Assembly: GCF_026210795.1 (NCBI RefSeq)
Contig: NC_089460.1
Location: 124,001-188,000, forward strand
Direction of reading: 5' to 3'
Source of the DNA: Rhizophagus irregularis
Lineage: Eukaryota > Glomeromycota > Glomeromycetes > Glomerales > Glomeraceae
DNA: 64,000 bases
This document shows, piece by piece, positions 21,773 through 34,608 of the stretch. Under the pieces are notes generated by a model. It made no database searches. It was not told where the DNA came from and saw only the letters and a program-made list of their open reading frames with translations. The translations under genes were made by a program, and so were the position numbers. Numbering within the stretch: the stretch's first letter is position 1; every line of letters begins with the position of its first letter.

Positions 21773-24700
21773 ATATACGCAAGAAAATTATCTTATTAGT
21801 ACAATAATGTATGTATGGAAAATACCAGAATTTGAAGTGATTAATGAATTTCAAGATGAAACTGAAAAAGTTTGCATGTCAGCTGAAATTCATGAAGGAT
21901 TGCCTAAATACTTTACTCAGCAGATGAGAAAAAATGTTCTTAATAAGGTACTGCTAATTAAATTAAAATTTTAAAAAATGTAAATTGTAAAATTTTATAT
22001 AATTTATTAACGTATTTATATATATTATTTATGCAGTATTCTTTAATAAAAACAGTCACTCCTGCTGTATTACGAATGTTATATTTTGACCTTACTGGTG
22101 ATGCAGCTACTACATTAAATGCTATTAACCGTAAAGTTGAAGAAAGATTATGATTAATGTTAGCACTAGAAGATCCGTCAATAATATTTGATTTGCGAGT
22201 AAATAGTGGATTTAAGGGAACAAAATTTAATCCATTTTGGGAAGAATTAAATCTATATTTTAATGAGGTATTTTTCTATTGAAATTAAATTAAATTTTTT
22301 ATAAATAAAATTTATTAATAACAAAAAATTTAATTATAAAGGAAACACCTGCTGTAGATGATCGATGGCATAATACAATTATGCATATGCCTTTGGCAAT
22401 TTCTATACATGATCTTTATAATATAATTTTAGCAAGGCTTACGTATTAATTATCTTAGAAGTAAATAGCAAATATCTTTACCACTGGATGTCTTTATTGA
22501 AATTGGTGATATCGTAAAGACGATCATGCACGGAATACAGCAACTGGAGTAAAGGCTAGCAGTGGCATAAAGTCCTAGGTCCAAATTTTTGGGACCTAAA
22601 GGAACCTGGTCAGGACCTGGTAAAATGCATCTTTAGGTCCAAAAATTTTGAATGAAAGAGCCGTGATCCTAAGGTTATAAGATAGATGCATATGTTTAAA
22701 TTATATATGTATAATTTGCTGTAAATTTGATTTTAAGTAATTATAAATTGTAAAAAAGTGCACTGCAATATTGCAATACAATTTTTATATTATTAAAATC
22801 ATATAAAAAATGAGTTGCGATATTGCGATTCACATTTTTATATTAAAATCAATATAAAAAAGTGAATCGCGATACCGCAACTCACTTTTTTTTATATAAA
22901 ATCAATATAAAAAAGTGAATCGCGATACCGCAACTCACTTTTTTTATATAAAATCAATATAAAAAAGTGAATCCCGATACCGCAACTCACTTTTTTTATA
23001 TAAAATCAATATAAAAAAGTGAATCCCGATACCGCAACTCACTTTTTTATATAAAATCAATATAAAAAAGTGAATCCCGATATCGCAACTCACTTTTTTT
23101 ATATTTAATTATTACTAAAATTCATAAAATCTATAAATAACTTAGTCGGACTAGGTCCTGGGACCTTGGATCCAGACTGGTCCTAATAGGGGACCTATCG
23201 ATGACGTTCAATAGGACTTATAGATCCCTATATGCGACCAGGACCACCGGACCGACCTAACCATCCATAACATAGGTGTCATCAGCTTTATTATGTTGAG
23301 CTAATTCTTCCCAGGTAAGTTTTTTACCCGAACGCAGCTGAGAATTGAAATTGACATTAGTATGACGCATATCTATTTTTGAAAAAATATTGAAAGATAA
23401 TCTAATATTTTTTTTTTTTAAGTTTGATCTTAAGCATGGTGAACCTCTTCCAGCAGCAATTCACATACCATCATATAAATGGATTCGATTGCAATTTTGG
23501 CCAACAAATCCTATAGTAATAAAAACTATACAATATACAGGAAGATATCAAGTTAAATTCAAGGTACAAGGTAGACTTCTTTGTAAAAAAAGTGTGGATG
23601 CCCACTAATGTGCAGCACTTTTTCGTTATTTATGTGAATTTACAACTCAATATTGACAATATGTATGTTTTATATCAGGCGATGATAAGTATAAGGTTCA
23701 CCATTGGTGAAGGTGTGCGCATTCTTGGAGTACGTAATCGTGATCATTAGCAGCACAAAATAGTACTTTAGGTGCAGCTGACCATGATTTTACAAAACTT
23801 TCTTTACCACCTTCAGTCATTTTTTTTGTTTTAATTCCAAAAGATATATCAGATGGATTTTATAATGAAGAGGTTTTTGTATCTTTTAAAGACACTGTTT
23901 TTGAGCCTAGTAGTGCTATTCAGCATACAACTGAATTTTATAATGTTATCAATACAAAGTATACCCATCATACTTCTCCACCAATTTTGTGTTTGTATAC
24001 AAATGGAGAACCTGATCATAGATGTACTTATGGCTCAGTTCAAATTGCTTTAATCAGTCTTTTTTTAAGTGGAGATTATGATATGCTTATTGTAGTGCGG
24101 ACAGCACCTCATCATAGTTGACAAACTCAGCAGAAAGAATAATTAGTATTTTGAATTTAGGACTTTAAAATGTAGCAATTAAGCGAAATACAATGGATGA
24201 GGAATCAGAAGCTCTTTTTGATAAAGTTGATATATTTGATGAAATTTGTGAAAGTGCAAATAAAAATGCTAATTTAGAAAGGGAATTATGAGATTGCATC
24301 AAAGATATTTAAAATTTATTACATAGCCGTTCTGAAAGATTATTTTTAAAAGATCAACCTTTTAAATGTTATGATGCTACAAGTGAACAAGATATTAATG
24401 GCTTGTTTGAGGTAAGCAGATGACTCAGAATGAACGAATATTTATATTTTATATCACATAATTTATTTAATATCCATTAAATTTATACAAAATTTACACT
24501 CTATATAGTTTATGTCAAAGATTGAGTCTTCATTGACTTGTAATGATGATATTACACAAGTTCAATTAATGCGACATAAAGAATTGATTAATTTTATAAA
24601 AACTCATTATTATGAATGTGCTTATTCTTTTCAAGTATGATTTTATTTTTTAAATAAATATACAGTTTATTTAAATTTAATATTCTTATTATGTTTTTTT

Positions 24701-25335
24701 AGATAAAAAAATGCTAAGACCCGTCATGTGACATATGTATACCAATACGCCTTCCATAAATTATCTTTGATAGTTTACATTTTCTAACTGATCCAATTCC
24801 TGCAAAAGGTATATTTATATTTTATGTTAATAATTTTTTATATTATATCTTATAAAAGCTACTATATATATTACAGACAATCCAGATCATTATTCTTCAT
24901 TTCATACTGTTTATGGAACGGAAACTAGTAAAGAATTTTGTCCAACATTGCAAATTAACCAAACTAATACTGAACCTGTGCCAAAAGGAGTATTAATTCG
25001 TGATTATGTTACATGTTGTGATTGTGAAAAGTGGCGCTGTATTTTTAGTGATAAAGCATTAAGTCAAAAGGAGATGCAGGATTTCAAACAAGCTTTGGAT
25101 GCATACGACTATTCATGTGATGCACCTCTATTTTCTGATGATTATTATTTGATAGAAGTATTGTTTATTTATATAAAAATATTTTGTGACACCCCTATAG
25201 AAATTCTTTACTATTCTAGCCAAAAATCTGGAAATTTTGATATATGCTATTATTGTGGTGCAGATAATAATTTAATTGATCCACCAAGTACACTAATAGC
25301 TAAATATAAGATAGTATACACACGTCAAATAAGTA
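21773..25335 (+). pseudogene. DDE-transposase-like gene, 3' part
   Basis: This continues the gene of 12810-18508. Exons: 21773..21947, 22037..22267, 22342 to about 22450, 23423..24411, 24509..24634, 24703..24808 and from 24877. Each has GT-AG borders. Recognisable blocks are AVDDRWHNTIMHMPLAIS, YKWIRLQFWPTNP, LCLYTNGEPDHRCTYGS (Asp box), IVVRTAPHHS followed by LNLGLQNVAIKR, and a C-terminal Cys region: VTCCDCEKWRC, CDTPIEILYYSS and DICYYCGADN. TGA codons (e.g. ERL-stop-LML, HHS-stop-QTQ) and one indel near 23700 break it. Similarity ends near 25335, where satellite DNA replaces the last Cys motif. I read the Asp boxes as DDE catalytic residues, which is inference. The family has no name I can give. 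Confidence 0.55.
22560..23290. repeat. GGACC-rich repeat with 60-bp tandem hairpin units
   Basis: It lies inside the DDE-like pseudogene. Five tandem 60-bp units at about 22805-23105 each contain AAAAAAGTGAATC, GCGATACCGC and AACTCACTTTTTT, which fold into a hairpin. The flanks are rich in GGTCC/GGACC (GGACCTGGTCAGGACCTGG type). It is probably a non-autonomous element. I could not fix its ends or a target duplication. Confidence 0.6.
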
Positions 25336-26478
25336 AAAATCGGTCAAATATCGGACTGCCGATTTTTGGCTGTATTTGTCCGATTTGTGGCTTTATTCAG
25401 CCGATTTTATGGCGCGAATTGCTAAAAATAGAAATTCCTCTTTTTAATGACAAAAAATAGGAATGTCGCATTTTAAACCATCATGCCGATTCAAACAATA
25501 ATCGGACTGCCGACTTGTAAATAAATTTACAAAATATCATCACAATCAGACTGCCGGCATGAAAATAAACATGCTGATTCATAAATCAGAACAACAAACA
25601 TTTTATATTACCTGCCGATTCTTCAATAATCTTCCAAATCAGACTGCCAATTGTACCGATTCGTATAATAATTTTTCAAAAAATAAGTGCCGATTTATAA
25701 ATTGGCACAACAGACTTATACTGCCATACAGATTCATGCAGTAATCATCCAAAATCGGACTGCGATAATCATGCCATCTCGCTTCAAATAGAATTGCCGA
25801 TATATAGACCAGTAAGCAACAATACTTAAAATAATCCTAGCGCCTCGTTTTTATTTCGATCACAAATAGAATCGAATGTAAATTGCCGATTTATATTTTT
25901 AGACCAAGTAAGAAGCAATACTTAAAATAACCTACGCTCGTTTTTATTTCGATCACAAATAGAATTGAATAGAAATGCCAATTTATAGAACGGTAAGAGC
26001 AATACTTAAAATAAACTACGCCTGTTTTTATTTCGATCACAAATAGAATTCGAATAGAAATGCCGATTTATGCACTAGAACTATACTTAAAATAACCTAC
26101 GCCTGTTTTTATTTCGATCACAAATAGAATTGAATAGAAATGCCGATTTATAGAACGGTAAGAGCAATACTTAAAATAATCTATGCCTGTTATTATTTCG
26201 ATCACAAATAGAATTGAATAGAAATGCCAATTTATAGAACGGTAAGAGCAATACTTAAAATAAACTATGCCTGTTTTTATTTCGAGTAAGCCAGAATCTT
26301 TCTATTTTTGATTTTTTCGTAATTCATCATTACCCGTTTTTTTCTATTATTGACCGATTTTAATTTATATGAACACATATTGTAATATACGTTTTTTTAT
26401 TTTGCAGTTTATGATATATTTATTATTATATTCTTTGCTATATTTATTATTACTGTGTTATAATCGCTCTTACTAATG
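25336..26478. repeat. CTGCCGATT repeats and 90-bp tandem array
   Basis: From 25336 to about 25800 the motif AATCGGACTGCCGATT recurs irregularly. From about 25820 to 26285 there are six units of about 90 bp with TTTTTATTTCGATCACAAAT, AGAATTGAATAGAAATGCC and GCAATACTTAAAATAA. The rest to 26478 is AT-rich. No gene seen. Confidence 0.75.
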
Positions 26479-28682
26479 CTACTTATTTTTATTTCCCTTT
26501 TTAAAGAGAACGTTTTTAGTAGTTGATCCCCTAATAATTTCTTTTGGAACCACTAGTCGAAATAGATCATCCTTTTCATCGCTGTCATCGATAAGAATAT
26601 AATCATTATTATCGGTTTTCTTATTGTCATTATTCTTATCGTTATTATCATCATTAACGTTATTGTCATTTTTATCGTTACTAGCATTGTTTTTATCTTC
26701 GTCGTTATTGTCGTCATTGTTATCGTCGTTACTATTATCCTCTTCATCACCATCTTCGTCAGATTCTTGTATAACCCAGCTTGACGAAATCCACCAACTG
26801 GAAATGTTCTCCTTTGGTTTGCTTTTTTTGTCAAAATTTTCATCTGAGCGGTAACGTGGACGACTTAGACCAGATCCGATGCTAATACCAATTTCTTCCG
26901 ATCGATGTAGAATTTTTTGAATCTAATAAAAATTTATAATTTATTAAGCATAAATGCTATATTCATTAATAACATCACGACTTCGCATACTTCTGACGAC
27001 CGCCACTTCTTGTCATAAATCTTTATTACTGAATTATTGTTAATTAATCGGCCTGATCTTGTATTTTTACTGCGTTTTTTGTTTGCTAATTCCTCGTCTT
27101 CTGTGGACCATTCGTCCGAGTGTATGTCTGAAGTATTAGTCGCCTTTATAAAATCTTTGATGAATTCTTCCCATTTTAAGTTACGAGGTTAGCATTTAGT
27201 CAAAAGTTTGTCTCATGTTGATATCATGTGTTGCAATCCTCTTTTGCGCCGGGACATCTTCTATTGAAGAGTAAATTAAAAAATTAATTAATTGTATATG
27301 TTTTTATTATTAAATAATGAATTTTATACCTGATCCCTCCTGGATATCATGTGTTGTCTTTTGGTATGTTCCGGTATTTTACCCTCTTTTTGCAGTTTCC
27401 AAATCTCTCGGCGAGATTTATGCAATTGTTTTATAATTTTTACTATCTCTATATCATATGCTACAATAGAAGGGTTCATGGCCGATTTTACTGCTGGCAA
27501 AAGTTTTCTTTCTATTGCTTTTTTTTGTTCACTGTACGTCTTTGATAGGTCGAATTGAAGTGACCGATTAAGATTATTGAGAATATGGACTACTTCATCC
27601 TATTTAATAAAACAGTCATTAAATGATCAAATATTTATATTTAATAAAGATAAATTTTAATAAAAATGTATATTTACGTGAAGTGTCTTCTTATAATTAC
27701 TTGATATGAGTGGCAGCTCACGTTTCTGTTCTCTAATAAGAATAGGTGATAAGCTTCTATTGGGACGATTAACTAAAGGTTCTTCATGACTAATGTTTTT
27801 TTCGGTTAGGTTATTTAAGCGTTGTGTGAGATTTAAGATTACATTTCTTAATTCTTGAATTTCTTGGCTTTCAACGCCACCTATTATAAGTCAGTATTTA
27901 ATACAATTTATTTTGAAAATTTTTTTTTTTACATGCAAGTCAGAATAGGAGCGTGAGGGAAATAATACCGCTATTTAGAGCCGGAGTAATTGAAGAGGAA
28001 GGTTGATTTTGCAATATCGAAGATTGATTTGTAAGTGCTCCTATAATAATTATGTTAAATCGGTATATTTTTTGAAATGTAATTAAGACTAATTTAAAAT
28101 AATATTACTTTTTGTTAATGATCTCCCTCTATTTTGTGGTGATGAATCTTTGGATGAGAGAGTGGTAAATTGATCATTAGAATCAGATACTTCATAATAG
28201 GATCGATGATGGTAAGAACTGCGGGATCTAGATTGTGATTTATGTGATTGATGATGTCGACGTGAACGGATAGGGGAACTAGAATGGGATGGAGAGATAT
28301 GTTGTCGGTGAGAACGAGGATGAGAACGATGACTACGAGATTGGGAACGACTATGACTACGAGATTGGGAACGACTATGACTACGAGATTGGGAATGACT
28401 ACAACTACGAGATTGGGAACGACTACGACTACGAGGTTGGAAATGACGATGGGAACGACGTGAATGAGAATGACGATGTGAACAATGTGAGTGGGATCGT
28501 TGATGAGAATGATGTGAGTGAGAATGACGATATGAACAACGTGAATGGGATCGTTGATGAGAACGACGTGAGTGAGAACGACAATGGGAACAACGTGAAT
28601 GGGATCGTTGATGAGAACGACGTAAGTGAGAACGGGAATCTGATTCTTTTTGTTGAGATCTAGTATTGAGATTCCTATGCAT
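26479..28682 (-). pseudogene. RS-rich/coiled-coil accessory-type protein, copy 1
   Basis: Six minus-strand exons: 28682..28109, 28040..27969, 27880..27678, 27599..27330, 27260 to about 27000, and 26922..26479. Exon 1 encodes about 190 residues of Arg/Ser/His repeats (SHSRRSHQRSHSRCS type). Exon 3 is a coiled-coil segment (EIQELRNVILNLTQRLNNL). Exon 4 contains SAMNPSIVAYDIEIVKIIKQ. Exon 5 begins MSRRKRGLQHMIST and has two in-frame stops where the paralogue at 34535-36713 has Lys. Exon 6 has ISSWWISSSWVIQESDEDG and an Asp/Asn tract. The paralogue lies beside Tnp2 copies too, so I infer the DNA-binding partner of a CACTA-like transposase (TnpA-like role). No known domain is seen. Confidence 0.6.
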
Positions 28683-29877
28683 CCTGAGAAATTTGTAAAA
28701 ATTTAAATCTTTTAAATCTTTTCATTATGGTATTTATCATTATTAAAGATCGAACAAGAGATAAAGAAGCACTTTATATATATATTTTGAATCATCCTAT
28801 CATTTAACGCATAATTGTCTAATTAAAATAAACCATAAAATAAATTATTAACTTCGTTATCACATATCAATAAATTTATACTACATCGCTATCCATCAAT
28901 TAAATATATCAATAATCAATTAATATCATTAAATTTAATTAAATTAATTACTTACAGAAGTTTGTTTTTCCAGTAGGAAATCTGTAACGCGACGAAATAG
29001 CGATACGTGACGAAAAAGCAATAGGAAATATTTTTGAAACCGTGATGTGAACGCAAAAAGCGATAGAAAATATTTTCGAAACTGTGATGTGAACGAAAAG
29101 AGAGAGGAAATATTTTCGAACTGTGATATGAACGAAAAAAAGTGATATAAATATCGTTGAAGAAAGCGTGATAAATATACACAAATATATCATGATCAGC
29201 ACCTCCGATTTTGTAGGATTTATGCATCTGGCACGTGACACTTATGCGTCATCCAGTCACGTGATAGTAACAAACTGCGCGTCTGCGCCCAAGGCAGAAA
29301 ATTAGTAAAATTAGTTCGACCTATACTTATTGGCAATAAAAGAATAACTTTTTATACTTTTATACGTGATTTTGATATTTTGATTTAAAAATAACTCAAT
29401 CAATTAATTTTTAACCATCGTTGATGTAATAGCGTATCAGTTTGAGACGAAGTACTCGTGTTATTGTGCCTGCGTACATTACAATAATGAATAACATCTA
29501 CAGGGAGATGTTCCCCATATCGATAGGGAGAATGATCCCATACTAGACTGACTTTTTTGTTTAAATTATAGTTCATATGTATAACTACTAAAATGATAGA
29601 TGCAAGTTTATCACGATCATTCGGCGCTGATGGATAAATCGTTCGTTGAGATACTTGTTACATGCAGTATGATGATTAATTACTATTAGATTTTATACAA
29701 AATTTATGACATTTTAAATCGATTTTAAAGGTATTAATATTATCTTATCTTGTATTATGAAAAAGAAGCTGGTTTAATAGCCAAAAAAAACATCATATTT
29801 ACAAAATATAAAGGAATTTTCAAATTTATCTAGACGCAAAAGCCAAAAAAAAGAAAAAATGAAATATAATTGATTAA
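28683..29877. other. Spacer with 50-bp tandem repeat
   Basis: About 28985-29160 holds three to four units of about 50 bp (GAAATATTTTCGAAACTGTG, ATGTGAACGAAAA). The remainder is AT-rich with ATCAATTAAAT runs near 28880-28950. No gene seen. Confidence 0.55.
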
Positions 29878-30245
29878 TCATGACTTGTGAAATTTGAAGT
29901 ATTCTGATAAGCTGCTAAATGTAGGTGATTGCGATTGTTGTTGTTGCGATTGTTGTTGCAGTTGTTGTTGCAGCTGCGTTTGTTGATGTTGTTGCGAAAA
30001 ATATAATCGTAAATTTAAATCATAAATTTCTTTTTCATAGTCTTTTATTTTTTCATCGTATATTTTTAATCACTCCACCAAATTATTGTTTTCACGGGAA
30101 CGTTTCTCCAACTTATTAAGTAATTTCTCTCCCGAATCGTACACAACTTTTTTAAAGTCCTGCAACTGGACTTGCAAATCGGCAACTTTCTCATCCTTCC
30201 CTTTAGCATTCGCTCTCTTCTATTTTTTTGCGATTTCACGAGGAT
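29878..30245 (-). pseudogene. Coiled-coil, poly-Gln fragment
   Basis: A minus-strand frame reads KGKDEKVADLQVQLQDFKKV, LLNKLEKRSRENNNLVE, then KIKDYEKEIYDLNLRLYF and a Gln-rich tail (QQLQQQSQQQQSQSP) to a TGA at 29880. Two in-frame stops occur: a TAG near 30221 and a TGA near 30074. It is heptad-rich and probably a 3' exon of a dead coiled-coil gene. The function is unknown. Confidence 0.5.
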
Positions 30246-30728
30246 TTGCGAGAATTCAATGATGGTTTGCGAAAATAATCTTTCTGGCTAATCTCGGAAT
30301 TTATAATTCGATGAATAAAACATGTATTATTGCTAAAAATGGCTAATAACATTCATTATGCTATATTTTAGGGGTGGGAGAGGCGCAAAAGTGCCTGTCA
30401 GGTGGTATTTTCCAATCATATATATATAATTGGTTAAAATCCTGAAAGATTTTGAGTAAATATTTGATTAATACAAATTAAATAAATACATATACTAATA
30501 TGGTGATATTTATTCACTGTGCTTCAAAAATGTGGCTGATTGTTTCACTTTAATAAGTATCTAGCGAATCTTTAATATAAATAATTCTCTTAATGAAACA
30601 TAATATATGCGGATTAAAGAAAATAACATATTAATTCAGGATCTCAAAAAATTTCCTAGATAAAAAAATTTTTCAAAAAAATTTCCTATATAAAAAAAAA
30701 TTTTCAAAAAATTTTCCTAGATAAAAAA

Positions 30729-33700
30729 ATGTCTAACCCTCGAGCTGTTGCCAAATCTAATAGAACTGACCTGATAACAAGAACAAGAACTAAAGTATAC
30801 TGCTTTTGTAAAGAATGTAATGGCAAGTTAGTGGACCCAAGAACGAAAACTAAATATGAGTTAAAATATAATATATCTTATGCGAATAATAATTTTAGTA
30901 ACAATTATCAAGAAGCTGAGCCTTCTAATGCTAATCCATCTAATAATTTTTGTGATGATTATCAAGAGGCTGGGCCTTCTGATGTTAAACAATATACTGA
31001 ATAATGCAATGGAATGCGAACCTTTACTCGAGATGATACCTATACATGAATCGGCAAAATATAAATTCACAAAGAAAGGGAAAATATCTGATTACGTTCT
31101 TGAAAATTTATTACCGGATAACGGAAAAGATATGAATAATGATCAAGATAGAGATTTTGAAGACTATGACGACGAAAATAGAGATTCTGAAAGTTTTGAA
31201 GATGATGACGAAGATGGTATTTCTGGCGATTTTGAAGATGATGACGAAGACAGTAATTTTGGATTTGAAAGCGATGAAGAATATAGAGACTCTGAAGATT
31301 TTGAAGATGATGATAAGGAAGAAGTCAATTTTGCGTCAAAAAATTTTGCCAAAACTTCCTAATATCAACAATGATAATTATACCTGGATTATCTTATGGA
31401 TATTACAATATCAACAAAGATATAAGCTTCCTAATGTTTCAATAGATTCTTTATTTAAATTTCTAAGGTTTTTTCTTTTAACGGTAGATGAAAATAAATT
31501 TTTATCTTTTCCTTCCTCCCTGTACGTAGCCAAAAAAATATTGGGAATATCAACGAATATTATCAAATATGCCGCATGTAATAAATGTCACAAATTGTAT
31601 GACATAAATGAAATATCAAACACAACCGAAGTACCAACATGTAGTTTTATAAACTACCTGAATCATAACAAAGAAAGATTTCGACAAAAATGTAATAACC
31701 CTCTAGTCAAAAAAATAGACAGTAATAAAGATGGTGGCAATAATCCAATTATCCGTCTGATAATAACATTTCTATTAGTTAACATTAGGCGCCAATTAAC
31801 CCTATTTTTCGGTCGCAATGATTTTGGGAAATTGGCTATACGTCAAAAGTGGGCAGAAAGGAAAAACGAAACTGAAGCCTTATTTGACATCTATGATGGG
31901 AGGATTTGGATGAGTTTTGAAGATGGCAAAGGAGAACCATTCTTCAAAAAAGAATACGCCGAAACTCATATCGGATTAATGCTAAACATGGATTGGTTTC
32001 AACCCTATATAAATTCCCAATATTCTGTCGGTGTAATATATGCCATTATTTGTAACTTACCTCGAAGCGAACGTTTTAAGCCCTACAATATTCTCACACT
32101 AGCAGTTATACCCAGTCCTAAAGAGTCAAAGAAACATGAAATCAACAATTACTTATACCCCATCATAAATCAGCTGAATCGGTTATGGGAAGGGTATCAT
32201 ATAAAAACCTACAAATATAACAACGGTCGTTTTATCTGTGGCGTGATAGTAGGTTGTGCTAGTGATGTTCCTGTGACTCGAAAATTATGTGGTTTTATAT
32301 CAGCTCAAATCGCATGTTATCGATGCTATAAATCAGCAAACTTGGTAAATAATCAACCCAATTTTGGTGGGTTTGAAGACATTGACGACTGGTTTGTTGA
32401 GAAAGATATTAATTTAATAAGGGAGAAGGCACGTGAATGGAGAAAATGTGCAACCGAAGAATCGCGTAAGGCTCATGTCTTACAGTATCATGTTCGTTGG
32501 TCGGAAGTATACCAATTACCTTATTTTAATTCTGTGCGCTTTTGCGTAGTTGATTCCATGCACTGCCTCTTTCTCGGGGTAGCAAAGTGGATTGTAATGA
32601 AGCTCTGGATCGGCGAAGGTATATTAAATAATAAAAAGCTCAAAATAATGCAAGAGCAAGCCGACTTGATAAAATTTCCAAGTGACCTCGGTCGCCATCC
32701 CGTTAGAATAGCCACTGGCGACAGCTTTTCAAATTTTACGGCGGACATGTGGAAAACGTTTGTTCTAATTTTTGCAATACCTATCACATGGAATCTCTTG
32801 GGAGAGATCGATCAAAAAATTCTTGCTTATTTCGTACGTTCCTGTAAAATTTTAACAAATCGGGAATTACAAAAAAGCGAGCTAAACGAAGCATTTACAA
32901 AACTACTCGAAATGAATAAATTAATTGAAAAAAAATACAGACAAAAAAAAATAAGCCCAAATCTGCATTTATGCCTTCACATATGTGAATGCGCTTTAGA
33001 TTATGAACCTTTATCCTCATTTTGGTGTTTTAGCTTCGAACGAATGAACGGAATTCTAGGTATGATATATTAATTTCGCCGATTTGAAAATCGTATTGTT
33101 TTTTTAATTTATACAGATTGACCAATTTATTTCTTAAGAACATAGGATCTTATAAAAATAGCAAACGTAATATTGAACCAGAGCTATTAAAAATAATGGT
33201 TGAAAGTTTCTTTTTAAGGGTAGAGTGTATCACGTGATACTTCATATAGATCGACTTGTCAAATTCCTTATTACATAGTAGCACTATTTTCTGTACAATA
33301 TAAACTTTTGTAATACTTAATATAAATAAATAAAATTTATATCGTTAGAAAGCCACAATTTTGAACTTTTATTTTTTTAATTAAAAAAACTTTTTTTATC
33401 AAAAAATCTTTAAAAAACACCTAATGAAGTTGCGACTAGGCATATATGTTTTTGCGACTAGGCAATCTTGAATTTTATTGGTTGTTAGTATCAGTTGTAT
33501 ATTTAAAATGTAAATAAATGATCGGCAAACCTATAGTAAAATAATTTGCCACCCGCTACACATAAAAAATGATCGACATATACTTTACCCTTAAACTATT
33601 ACCTCACAAATTGCGATAGCAATATATTAAACACCACTTTGGACATTATAAAGCCTAGAAAATCTGCAGGAAGCTTGGCTGCACTTGACGATTTTACAAG

Positions 33701-34371
33701 TGATGAGTATCAAAATTTTCTGAGGCTTTCACTTATCGAAAATGAATCGGCTTATGGAACAGAACGTTTTTCTGGGTTGTTAATGAAACCGCGCTAAGAA
33801 ACATGTCTCCCAAACCGCGTCTTGGACTTACTGGTTGAATTTTATAATAGTTTGTATGAAGAACATTTCATCCCCATTTATTCTATAACGGGTCCAAATA
33901 ACGATATTGTTGTAATTTCCAAAATTATATAATACGGTAGAATAAGAATTGGGGCGGATATATTTGGTTCCATTCAGGCAGCTCGTCATGAGAAATCATC
34001 ATACATATTAGCTCATTTTGAGTAGGAAGATGGAACTATAGACACATACCCTGGTCAAGTTCAATTTTATTTTGAACATACTATTTATTTAAAAAATTCA
34101 TCATCATTAACTCATTCGCTAGCACTAGTTAAATGGTACAGGCCGGTCCAAGATCATAGGACAAGATATTTTTGTCAAGTAGACGATGACATAAAATCAT
34201 GTAATATATATAGAATTATGGACAAATGGGTTTTATGATATGAGTCGAGATAGTATTATACCGGTACATCATATATTAGGAAAATTTATAAAATGTGATT
34301 TTAATATTGGAATGAGAAAGATAAAAGAATATATGGCCGTGATTCCTTTAAATAAAAAAATTTCATTTTAA
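30729..34371 (+). pseudogene. Tnp2-type (CACTA) transposase, copy a
   Basis: The start is ATG 30729. An N-terminal Cys cluster (CFCKECNGKLVDPRTK) is followed by an acidic linker, with frame changes near 31000 and 31355. The long third frame holds IKYAACNKCHKLYD, IYDGRIWMSFEDG, LMLNMDWFQPY, CASDVPVTRKLCGF, CYRCYKSANLVNNQPNFGGF, DSMHCLFLGVAKWIV and FSFERMNGILG. These are the expected Tnp2 catalytic and zinc-binding blocks. An 86-bp intron follows (33060..33145), and then the C-terminal part, split by a TTAA-flanked MITE. Stops lie at about 33798 (TAA), 33930 (TAA), 34024 (TAG) and 34238 (TGA). It ends IPLNKKISF. It is best read as a once-autonomous CMC transposase, the most complete of the copies here. 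Confidence 0.82.
33218..33590. mobile_element. 373-bp MITE with TTAA duplication (piggyBac-like)
   Basis: The ends are GGGTAGAGTGTAT and ATATACTTTACCC, inverted repeats with two or three mismatches. TTAA flanks both sides (33214-33217 and 33591-33594). Removing the element and one TTAA rejoins VESFFLNYYLTNCDS in the Tnp2 frame. TTAA specificity is the piggyBac hallmark. The element is non-coding. Confidence 0.78.
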
Positions 34372-34534
34372 AAAACAAATGAATCTTATATAAAATTGTT
34401 TATATGTAAATCGGAATGACGAATTTGAATTATATAACATTTGTATTTGATTAAATTATAACTAATTTTTTTTATTAAAGGATATATCATATTTTTATTA
34501 TATTATTATTATATTATTGTTACATATATTATAT

Positions 34535-34570
34535 TTATAAAACTATTAAAGGGTTATTATCATTGTTGTT

Positions 34571-34608
<38 letters not shown>

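Noticed and set aside
25336-26300. CRISPR-like regular repeats
   Set aside because: Units are contiguous with no unique spacers, and the genome is eukaryotic. Ordinary satellite.
28289-28663. Plus-strand Asn/Asp-rich frame
   Set aside because: Antisense of the RS/His repeat exon. The minus-strand frame has splice sites and a paralogue.
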